From: Chlorops oryzae
Lineage: Eukaryota > Arthropoda > Insecta > Diptera > Chloropidae
Assembly: GCA_020466095.1 (NCBI GenBank)
Contig: CM035808.1
Span: forward strand, 34,828,502-34,892,501
Reading direction: 5' to 3'
DNA length: 64,000 bases
Of the stretch, positions 21,707 to 31,300 are shown piece by piece (the stretch's first letter is position 1; the number at the start of each line of letters is the position of its first letter). The notes beneath the pieces are model-generated. The model was not told where the DNA came from. It saw nothing but the letters and a program-made list of their open reading frames with translations, and did no database searches. A program made the translations under genes and the position numbers.

Positions 21707-22040
21707 GTGTTATAGGGCGGGTTTATTGGTCGGCAAGTTTGAGGCAATTCAAAAGATTCCGAATTCCTTTTTCCTCCTACGCGTTTCGACTAGCTTTGTA
21801 GTCTTCCTCAGGGAGTCTATTTTATTGAGAAGATATTTTTTCACACATTTAAAATTTTACAATTAAATTTACTTAATTAAATTACTTATATTTTTAGAAA
21901 TTTTTTTTAAACTTAAATTTTTGTATAAAAGATTAATTTTTACATTTTCTATATTATTTAAAAAAAAAAAACTTTTTCCCTCTATTTCCGTCCGAATGTT
22001 TGGAGTAGTCAAGATTGAATGCTTCTAAGGTTTTAAAGTA
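21707..22040 (-). mobile_element. Penelope-like element 3' end remnant
   Basis: The segment matches, in reverse complement, the 3' end of the Penelope-like element at 56908-60075. Shared blocks are the end reading TATAGGGCGGGTTTATTGGT, a block around CTACGCGTTTCGACTAGCTT, and CAAGATTGAATGCTTCTAA, which encodes the C-terminal EAFNLDYS of that element. Only this 3' portion is present. This copy lacks the Tc1 insertion and so shows the empty site. Confidence 0.7.
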
Positions 22041-22446
22041 CCTATAAATTTCTCACACTTTAAAAATTCAACGTTTGTTAAATGCGAGATGCCGTTGGTT
22101 CGGTTGGTAGTGCTACCCACCTGAAATATTTCTAGGTGGGTAAATACCCACCTGAAAAAGTAGCTTGATTAAAAAACAATAACAACAGAATGCCCAATAC
22201 CAACGTAGATTTATTTTTCTATCATTTTGTGTTTAATAAAAAAACTTTGACCGGCCAGCGAAAACCGAATGATGTGTGCTTTATTAAATAACGTTTATTT
22301 AGCAAGGTGTGCAAGAGCAAGCTTATTTCCAAATACGGACCAACCATATGCAGAAGGATATGAATGCAAATTGAAATGCAACACACTTACCCCAACACAC
22401 TTACAAATAAGCCCACTTTTCAAATGTCATCATAATTTCTATTTAA
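22041..22446. other. Intergenic, nothing recognised
   Basis: No gene seen. A short imperfect hairpin around 22118-22142 (ACCCACCTG / AGGTGGGT) is the only structure noted. Confidence 0.35.
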
Positions 22447-23000
22447 AACAAGTAAGAAAGTTAAAGTCAGTCAAGCTCGGCTTTGAAATACCCAGCGTCC
22501 CGACATTATTGGCGCACTATGTTTTGCCTCTCCATTTGTGGGGGTGGCAGTGGGCGGGCCATATAAATTTTTTTCATACACCTTTCATTCGCCTTGGTGA
22601 ACCTATGTTGCGAATTTGAAGTTTCTACGCCTTTTTCTTCACAAGTTACGATAAACTCTTATTTGTGGGCTTATTTGTGGGCGTGGCTCGAGGAAGACGG
22701 CGTCAATTCTTTTCCAGAATATGTCCCTTTTCGTAGTTTACCAGTACACCAAATATCAATGAAATGTGTTGAGTGGTTCGCAAGTTACAAGCATTTTACT
22801 GAAAACACATTAAATTCATTTGTGGGCGTGGCAGTAGGCGGATGTATCCCATTTTTACTTAGGATATACTCAGATCCCGATATACCTGTGTGCCAAATTT
22901 CGACTTGATTGGTCCAGCCGTTTCGGAGGAGATCCGGCCACGGACGGACGGACGGACAGACGGAAATGTCTAAATCGTTTCAGTTTTTGATCCTGATCAG
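22447..23000 (+). mobile_element. Family B repeat, partial, fused to family A
   Basis: It starts AACAAGTAAGAAAGTTAAAG and contains the family B marks: AAATACCCAGCGTCCCGACA, GTGGGCGTGGC, CCTATGTTGCGAATTTGAAG and GGACGGACGGACAGACGG. At TGATCAG (22994-23000) it passes directly into reverse-complement family A. Non-coding. A fuller copy is at 31193-32066. Confidence 0.7.
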
Positions 23001-23634
23001 CGTCACCAGGAGATTCGATTTAGCCATCTAGCGTCTATCCGTCTGTTTGTATGCATTTTTCTTATCGAAGGAGTTGACCTATCTTGACGAAAGTTGGTAT
23101 GCGTGGTCACATGGGCCATGAGTAAGATCAAGTTCGAGAATAGATCCGAACGATCGGACCATTTTTAGGGGTACTTCCAGTACTAGAGTCTGTTATGAAA
23201 ATTATAAAAACTGCTCTAAAACCGATATTTTGATGAAATTTGACATTTGAGTGGGCGTGGCAGGAGGGCGTTTTTTGAAAATTGTCTACTACACCCGAAA
23301 TTCAAATGGGACTTGAATTAAATTTGGCACTTATGCTTCCTTTGTAGCCATAAACATCCTCACCGGTTCTGATCGGTATGTTATTAAGGGTACCTCCAGT
23401 ACTCTAGGGTCTGTCAAAAAAAAATCCCAAAACTGTCGCAAATTGGGACGTTTTTGAAATATTTGAATGAAATTTAGCATTTGACAAGAATAAAAAATAT
23501 TTGGAAAAGTTGGCGTGGTAAAGGGGCGATTTTCATAAAGAAATTGAACAAAAGTCGGTACATGGGTACGCCTTAAAAATCCCTAGAATATTATTTCTTA
23601 ATAATCCTGTTTTTTGGGTGTATTTTAAAAATTA
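23001..23634 (-). mobile_element. Family A repeat, partial copy (left part)
   Basis: The reverse-complement family A sequence runs from the CGTCACCAGGAGATTCGATT block to about 23590 and a degenerate A/T-rich end. It is interrupted at TA 23633-23634 by a 741-bp element and resumes at 24376. It is diverged and non-coding. Confidence 0.65.
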
Positions 23635-23805
23635 CCCTGTAGGAAGAGTGGGGTCAATTGTGCCCTAGCGAGTAGTTCTCGAGTATAGGAAAAAGAACTA
23701 GTACGCGAGTAGAGACACGGACAGTAGACCTAACTAGTGGCATATTCAACAGTTCAATTTTGCCCACACATTAATCTAATATATTTGCTGTGCGTGAGTC
23801 AGATA

Positions 23806-23876
23806 GGTCCGTGGCGTAGTGAAAGCGTATTCACTTAGGAATCTGAAGGGCTCGAGTTCGATTCCTGTCGCAGGCG
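23806..23876 (+). other. tRNA-like module 1 (tRNA-derived SINE or pseudo-tRNA)
   Basis: The A-box-like segment GTGGCGTAGTGAAAGCG is followed by the B box GAGTTCGATTCCTG at tRNA spacing. The acceptor and anticodon stems do not pair well, so I do not call a functional tRNA. It could still act as an internal RNA polymerase III promoter. Confidence 0.45.
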
Positions 23877-24076
23877 AAGAAATGTGGAAGAATGGCATGT
23901 TTCGAAAAACTCAAATAATTGGATCGAAAAACAAGTCTTCACCAATGCTGTCTCACAACTTTGCGCACAAATTCGCTCCAAATTTTCTGCCAATTTGAAA
24001 CCTTTCTTTTTTATATATTTGCTTTTAATTCTTCTTAGGATTCCAATTTTTACTAATAATTAAAAAAAAATCGGCG

Positions 24077-24156
24077 TTCGCTTGGCCCGGGATTTGAACC
24101 TGGGTCCTTCGGATCGCGGGGTGCACGCGCTACGCTGTGAGCTACGACAGCGCGGG
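24077..24156 (-). other. tRNA-like module 2 (tRNA-derived SINE or pseudo-tRNA)
   Basis: On the minus strand an A box (GTAGCTCACAGCGTAGC) precedes a consensus B box (GGTTCAAATCC, 24090-24100). The T arm CCAGG/CCCGG has one mismatch. The acceptor stem is poor and no clean anticodon arm forms. It points toward module 1. Confidence 0.45.
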
Positions 24157-24375
24157 CCGGTCCCCCATCTATCAACGTAGTATAGCAAATTTACTGAATT
24201 GGCCCTGTTGCCTCTACTTCTGTACTAGTTCAGACGCGACTGTCGATTTTCGAATGGCACCTCAGAGTAAAAGTTTACAGTTCAATGCATTGGCGGGGAA
24301 ATTACGAGCGAGTAGTACTGTTGATTTGGGAAGTAGTCGAAGAATACTTCTGCACTAGTTCAACTTCCTACAGGG

Positions 24376-24447
24376 TATTTAAACATGTGTGTCTGTGTCG
24401 GGTATTTTATTGTCAGGCTCGCCTGACTATAACACCCTTACTTGTTT
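24376..24447 (-). mobile_element. Family A repeat, terminal remainder
   Basis: This is the far end of the interrupted family A copy: TGTGTGTCTGTGTCGGGTAT, then CAGGCTCGCCTGACTATAAC, ending CACCCTTACTTGTTT. It continues the sequence broken at 23634. Confidence 0.7.
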
Positions 24448-24786
24448 ATTTAGTTAGGGAAATTGAATATCATGCTTTACTATTATTTTGCATTGCTTGA
24501 CTAACTTCGCTAAGGAAAAAATTGAGTGAAATTTGTTTGCATAAATATATTTACCAATTGACATGTTTCCTTAGCTCGAAAAACCGCATATATGTATGTA
24601 AATTCTAATTGAAACCGAATTGTTAGCTAAATGAACCAGTTGAAACAAATGCATAAAGGAGTTTGGAAGTGCATTTTGTTCATGTTCTCTTCTCTTCTTG
24701 ATTATCTTAAGGAAACTGTTAAAAAACAAATCGTCAGTTGTATAAGAAAAATTTTTAAAATCGAAACAACTTCAAAGTCTAAGGCT
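24448..24786. other. Intergenic, nothing recognised
   Basis: No gene supported. A 60-codon lysine-rich frame (24631-24813) has no recognisable features. Confidence 0.35.
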
Positions 24787-24916
24787 GTGAACACACCGGA
24801 TAAAACGAAATGAAACAAAACGAAACGAAGCAAAACGTTTTCGTTTCGTTAGTCGAGAAAAACCCTTTTTTTCTTATTCAAAACCGTTTCGTTTCGACTA
24901 ATCTGGTGTGTTCGCT
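24787..24916. mobile_element. Short palindromic MITE
   Basis: The ends are inverted repeats: GTGAACACACCGGAT at the left and its near complement ATCTGGTGTGTTCGC at 24901-24915. The interior is built of repeated CGAAACGAAA-type units and their complement. Length about 130 bp, non-coding. Confidence 0.55.
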
Positions 24917-25408
24917 CTCATAAAGCACAATGCAGTCTTGTTTTCGAAAACGTTTTGTTTCGGTTTCGTTATCGAAACCGTGTCTTCATATCTGCTTAAA
25001 CAAAAAATTCAAAATGCTCGAACCATAGGACCTGTTATCTGCATCAACATTTTCACTCAATGCCTTTGTAAAGTTTACGAGTTATTTACGATATAAAGTC
25101 GACTTAAATATTTTGCATTACTTGCACTCGTATTCATACACATAGAGCGATTTTGCAGCGGTTGTCTGCTTTGCCCTGGGTGTGCTGATCTTATCGCAGC
25201 TCAATTAATTAAACTCTAATAGCCCTTTAAAAACACAAAGCTTGTTATTTCTCTGCATTGTTAATCATTTAAGGATATATTCGAGCTAAGAGGTAACGTT
25301 GGTTGGAAAATTGCGGCTCAAGCTGTTCGAGGTCAGTTCATTTCGGAGACTTGACAGAAAAAAATTATTTTGCAAACGCTTCTGTGGAAATTTTTTTTCT
25401 CCTAGAGA
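24917..25408. other. 5' flank of IR copy D
   Basis: No gene seen. A TCAGTTC initiator-like site at 25333-25339 lies about 75 nt before the ATG of the IR gene, but without a TATA box. Confidence 0.3.
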
Positions 25409-27426
25409 ATGAATCTTACAAGTTTCTTAATATCTAAGGAAAATAGAAGCTTCATATCTATTTTGAATTCCTTGGCCTTTATTATTGGCAAGCGATTTGA
25501 AAGTCTATCTCCCTCTTTTGTGTTAACGTACGCGTGCCTCGATTATTCTATTTGCCATTATTTCAATGATGTTATAAGCGAGCTACTTCCAATTTCGGAA
25601 GCCCTATCCGTGCAAATTGTGAAAGGTTCATCGAACTCGTGCGAAAAAATCCCAGGAAGAAAACATCTAAATCTAATATTCGTTGACACGTTCGAGTCCC
25701 TTCAGTGGGTGAAAATAAAAACGTATTCATCTTCCGATTGACAAACCGATTTTGTTTCAAATTCAGGTCCATCGATGTTATATCGGGAAACTCGCGAAAT
25801 GACCACAACGAGTATTATTACATTTTCCTTCGGAACACTGATGAAGTCTCACATTCTGAAATGACGAAAATATTCAATTACTGTTGGGAAAATTGGATTA
25901 TTAACTGCAATATTCAAGTGCAAAGCTCCCGGGGAGATATACTGGTCTACACTTATTATCCTTTCACTGCGGAACGTTGTGGTAAGCCAACGATCAAACA
26001 GATAAATCAGTTCAATAGCGAGGGCTTGGTCAACGAAGTGCTTTTCCCGAAGAAACTCTTGAACTTTCACGGCTGTGTCTTAAGAGTTCACATGACCGAA
26101 CTTCCACCGTTTATCTATTTAAAAAAGCTTGCCAATGGAACTATCGAAGCAGTAAAAGGATTTGAAGTGGACTTACTTCTGACGTTAGCAAATAAATTAA
26201 ATTTCAGCATTGTTGTAGCTGACACTCCAAATAGGGGGTACAAAAATCTCGCCGAATATATGCGTCCTGTAAGTAATAATCGTAATTTCAAGCAACAACT
26301 CCAACTGCCAGACATACATGTCAAGTGTTTGAACTTTTATTTTTAGGTTATTGTTGGCGCTGTTGATTTTATGCTCAACAATTATTATTTAACAAAAGAT
26401 CGTTCTGAAGTCGCCACGCCCACTTTAAGCTATTTTCAAAACTCACAATTGTTAATTCTTCCGACAGCGGCTTACGAATTCACATCTCTAGAGATACTTT
26501 TGTTTCCATTCACGGGGTCAATTTGGCTCATTTTGTTGTGTTTAATCGCACTCATTAGTTCGAGCATATGTTTTGTAAAGAATCACCATCGTATCCTGAC
26601 CGGCTTTTTCCCAGTTGATTTAAAAGGTCATTCTTACTTGAACGTATTGCTCATAGCTCTGGGAATGCCAGCTGCAAACATGCCGAAACGTGTTTCTCTG
26701 CGAATTTTTTGTACCAATTGGATGATATTCACACTTTATTTGCGAATAGCCTACAATGCATATCTTTTTCATTTTATGCGAACACATCCACTCAGCCACT
26801 TTCCAGCCACAATTGATGAGTTAGCCGCCAAAGGTTTCACAATCGTCCTTCAGAAACTAACTTACTTCACCATCAAGAATATCTCGTCTTTAGCCGGCGT
26901 CAAATTCCAATTAGAGAGCGCACCGTATTCGTATTTAGTAACACATGAGCAGAGGAATATCGTGAGCGCCGGCTCTCGACCTTATTTGGATTATTACTTA
27001 TTTACATCAAGGAAATATAATGTGTTTCGGATAATAACGCAAAGGCTGAATACTCGACCGATGACAATGTACCTGCCTAAGCATTCGTACCTCATTGATC
27101 AGTTCAACGAAGAGTTGGAGAGCTTACGCACCGCTGGGCTTCTTGAAGCTTGGAAAAGAAAGCATATAAACTTCAGGATTAGAAACGAACGATATGCCGA
27201 AAATGAAATGAATTTTCTCAATCTCAATGATATCTATATGGCGTTTGTGATACTGATTATTGGACTGTTTCTAGGCAGTCTTATATTTAGCTTTGAAGTT
27301 TTCTTTCAAAAGCCCTATTCGAAGCCACTTTATAAATTTCTTCGAGCTATCAAGTCAAGGCGTCGTGGCCGCACGAACATAAAAAAAAAATTAATGGGAA
27401 ACTGGTCATTGGAGGAAGGACTGTAA
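25409..27426 (+). CDS. Divergent ionotropic receptor (IR), subfamily 2, copy D
   Basis: Three exons join in frame: 25409-25704, 25767-26268 and 26347-27426, giving about 625 aa. Intron 1 is phase 2 (donor GTGGGT) after FESL. Intron 2 is phase 0 (GTAAGT) after MRP. The S1 lobe contains NFHGCVLRVHMTELPPF and FEVDLLLTLANKLNFSI. Exon 3 carries SYFQN, helix 1 (IWLILLCLIALISSSICFV), the pore region (NVLLIALGMPAANMPKR), helix 3 (LRIAYNAYLFHFMRTH) and a C-terminal helix. After the last helix comes an unusually long basic tail (about 45 residues, with KSRRRGRTNIKKK) not seen in the other copies. It shares a 622-bp nearly identical tract with the IR at 37292. It is transcribed away from IR copy B. Confidence 0.87.
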
Positions 27427-28396
27427 TTTTGGCGCACCGCAAAAGGAAAAACTGCTAGGCAGTAAATATATGTGTACATACCTAGATGGTATGGTTTCTT
27501 CTTTCAATGAAAGCTGATTCGTTTTGTCTAACGAGTAGAGACATAATTTTTGTCTAAATTATAAAAAAAAAGGTCAATTCCATTTTGTCACACCCGTCAC
27601 AATAACTTGTTTTAAGGTCTTAGCTCATAATTTTCAAAGTAAACAGGATGTGATTGTCAAGGATTTATATGGATGAAAATTTTTAACAGCAGTCAAGCAA
27701 TAAAATTTCCTAATTTCTGCACAGAACAGATGTGACTGGTGTGACCTTTAAGACCGTTTTGCGTGGAATTTCCCAAAATAAATTATTTTAACTCAATTAA
27801 CATATTTTTAATCTAAAAGATGTAAGGATAGTATAGTCAGGCAAAGTATTGTGGAGATATGTGTATATGCAGACAATAAAAGAGCCTTATATGCTGACTT
27901 CGATTCAAGAATCTTTTTAAGTGACCATTTTGTGATTTTTGTAAGAGACATTTGCACTGGGGTACCCCTAAAATGGTCCGATCAAGTCATATTCGTAGAA
28001 CATGACTTCTATTGACTTAAAAAAATTCCATAGCTGCAAAAGAGGACATCTCCAGAGGAATACATGTACATATTTGCATCCAGTCAAATGGATCAATGAG
28101 AAGAGACATTGTTTTATACCCCCTCTAACCTATTGGAATGATATCAAAAGTAGGCAATTCAAAAAGTTTTTGTAATTTTGAAATCATTTTCTTTTTATAT
28201 TTCAATTTTCATTGCTAGCGCAATAATTCTTAGGCTAGGAAACGTTGGAGAAGGGAGTTTATTTATTTTGGATTTTTTTATTTGTCCTTCACCAACCAAC
28301 GGCTATTGCTGTTCCCATACACAGAGAGAAATAGATATTTATATATATGAAATTTTGAGTTTTGATTTTTGTTGATAAGTCTCTTCGGCAAGGAAA
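27427..28396. other. Intergenic with decayed family A fragment
   Basis: No gene seen. About 27825-28010 resembles family A (GTAAGGATAGTATAGTCAGG; GGGGTACCCCTAAAATGGTC) but is heavily diverged. The end is the 5' region of the DRC2-like gene. Confidence 0.45.
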
Positions 28397-31300
28397 ATGG
28401 ATGACACTCGTGTGTCTAAGCGTCAAACCATGCCTGCACAGGTAGATCCAATTGTAGCGGCCGAAGGCGTGCCGGCAGAAGAGCCTCCAGCAGTTAAGCC
28501 GAAAAAGAAGAAATTGACCAAAGAGGAAAAAAAGCAATTGAAGCGGCAGCGAGAAATCGAATTCAAGAAGTTAGAAATGGAGGTAAATAGCACACATGGT
28601 TGTTTTTGACCATTTAGCCATATGAATGTTTGCTTACGCCGTAGACCGTATTCAAACGTGAAATAGAGCTTTCGCGAAAGACTGCGAAACGACTTAAGGC
28701 CAACTGGGAGGACACACTACGTGAAATGAAGCTAACAGAACTGAGGGAAGAACTCCAGGTGAGCCGGGTGACAATTTCATTAAATGCATTCAGCTGACTC
28801 AACTGGCACAACAGTTGCCACTGTTGAGTAAAATTCTGATAAAAGGCGCGCTACCAACTGAGCTTTCACAGCATGTTGACTGCGTGGACTACATTTTTGG
28901 AAATAGAACCCGCGCAGTCAACATGCTGTGAAAGCTCAGTTCTCAACAGTTGCGCAACAGTTGAGTCTGTTGAATGCACCCAATGCTTCTTATTATCTCA
29001 ATAACTAGTGTGTGTATATGTATTTGCAATTCTTGCAAACTTTCTGAAGGTTTGGGAGGAAAAGGCACAGCGTCAGTTCACTGAGAAGGACGTTAAAATT
29101 CAAAGTATGCTGGATCTTTTGAGTGAATTCGAAAATATGAATCAATTAATTAGCGCCGAATCGAAGGTTTTCTTCCATTATATAACAGGTGATAATTACA
29201 ATCTTTAACCCTTTAACGCTGAATGCGACCAACTTATTACCTCATAAGTTGAACGAGTGCCTTAAGTTTACTTTACGGGCGTTTCTGGGATATTTGGTAC
29301 ATAGACGAAGAATGACCTCCTGATTCCAAATCTGCAATCAGAATTTGGGGGTCGCATCTAGTTTAGAAGTTATAACCATTTGAAAGGGTTTGGCCGACTG
29401 CGGCTCCCTGAAAGGAATTTTTAAATTTTGTTGATTTTTCGATAGGTGCCATCTAAAAACACTGTGAAGACCACTTTTTAGATTCTTATTTTCAATAGTC
29501 CTTGAGATATCCTTGAACATCCTTTTTTGGTAAGCCTTTTTTAAAAATTAAATATCTCAACACCCAATTGAGATAGAACGAGAAACTAAAAAGATTATGT
29601 TAGATAATAAAACGGAGAAACTAAAAAAATTTTTTTTAATTTTTACACTAAAAAAAAATTGTCACAAAATTAAAAAGAAAATTTTAAACTATTTTTTTCA
29701 GTGTACTCCAAGTTTCGCGCCGCTCTATAAATTTTTTTTTAAATATCCCCTAGTTTTTACTTTCATTTGAAAGAACAAAATATTCAAATCGCATGGCGGA
29801 ACAGTGAGATATTCAAAAAATTGCAAGTGCACCTAAATGCTCCCAGTACTAATATCCAGTACAAATGTTTGCAATATGGTACAAAAACACATCACTCATA
29901 CGCCAAGTCTTACGTATAAAAATATGCTCTTATATTTTCTTAAATATCTCAAGAAGCTATTCGTCGATTTAAATGAATCTTCTTTTGAATAAAAGTTTAA
30001 GCTGAGAGGTATGTTTTTAAAATATCAAAAAAGTATTACAAAACCCGGAATATACTGAAAAATATAGCCTAATTTTTGTTTTCTTTTTTGTGCAAAAATT
30101 TTTCTCTGTGAAAAATATAAAAAGAAGTTTTCTGGGTTCCTTGTTTTGTTAACAATGATTCACCGTTTGTTTCATCTTTTAATCTATATTAGTTTTTGAA
30201 ATATTTTGAAAAATAAACTGCATATTTGAATACTTAAGACTTGGCGTATGAGTGATGTGTTTTTGTACCATATTGCACACATTTGTATTGGATATTAGTA
30301 CTGGGAGCATATAGGTGCACTTGCAATTTTTTGAATATCTCACTGTTCCGCCATCCGATTTGAATATTTTTAGAACGAAGTTCTTTATGAAACGATAGCG
30401 ACAGGGGACCTAGTCGAGAAAAAGTGAAAAACCGCTATAAAATCCGCGTTACCTAAATTGAAGTTCGCAAAAAAGGGTATAATAACCTTTGCAAAAAGAA
30501 AGAAATATACATATATTTACGTAAAATGACTTGCTGATGCGGCCGAGATATTATACTTTTTTAGGCGACACTTATTTCCGACGATATCCTGAAAAAACAA
30601 TTAATTATTAAATTCAGAAACTACACAGACGCATACAAGCATAAATGCATTCAAACAAAACAAAACAATATGTGGTGCTGCCAGACTGGACGTTTTCAGA
30701 ATAACTCCGATTAGTAGGTTTTTGCAAATATATATTAGGTAGCTTATAATTTTTTTGCGCTATCAAAGTATACGTCAATTCGTACATAATTAAAACATAT
30801 TTAAAATCATCGTCTGTACTCCGGGGGCTGCGGATGTAATATCGGTGTGAAAAATATCGATACTTTAAAACAACTTTATGTATGATAATTCGCATTTTCA
30901 AGACTATCTCATTTGCGATGGATAACCCTTTACACGTATGCCTTTTCAGTTCCAGTATATTCTGCTTATCTAACTTAGCACTTTGAGGGCTCAACGCTGT
31001 TAAAGTAAATTGAAAGGAAGTAACGAACTCACTACTTTGAAGAAAGGAAATCAGAGTTGAAATTTCGATGACAGGTTGACAGAAATATAGGAAATGTGTG
31101 ACTTAAATGCAACCCTGTGAGTCCGATTACTTGTAATAAGCGTATGCGTTCAAGTAGCGAAAGTAAGTCAAAGTTCTTATTTGTTTTTATACCCAGCGTA
31201 AGCAGGGTATATTAGGGTATCTTGTAACAGCCAGAATAACGCTCCGTAGATATAGACATATATATATATATATTCTTGATCAGGATCAAAAATTCGATTT

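Larger units (their letters stand above)
23635..24375. mobile_element. 741-bp TA-flanked element carrying two tRNA-like modules
   Basis: The terminal inverted repeat is CCCTGTAGGAAG (23635-23646) against CTTCCTACAGGG (24364-24375). TA lies on both sides (23633-23634 and 24376-24377). Deleting the element restores the family A sequence AAAAATTATTTAAAC, an empty-site proof of TA duplication. There is no transposase. Inside are two tRNA-like units facing each other (23806-23876 plus, 24077-24156 minus). Confidence 0.7.

Noticed and set aside
24077..24156. Functional tRNA gene on the minus strand
   Set aside because: The B box is perfect, but the acceptor and anticodon stems do not pair, and the unit sits inside a mobile element.
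30614..30994. 126-codon minus-strand frame
   Set aside because: It lies inside the foldback element, with low-complexity composition, no domain and no supporting context.
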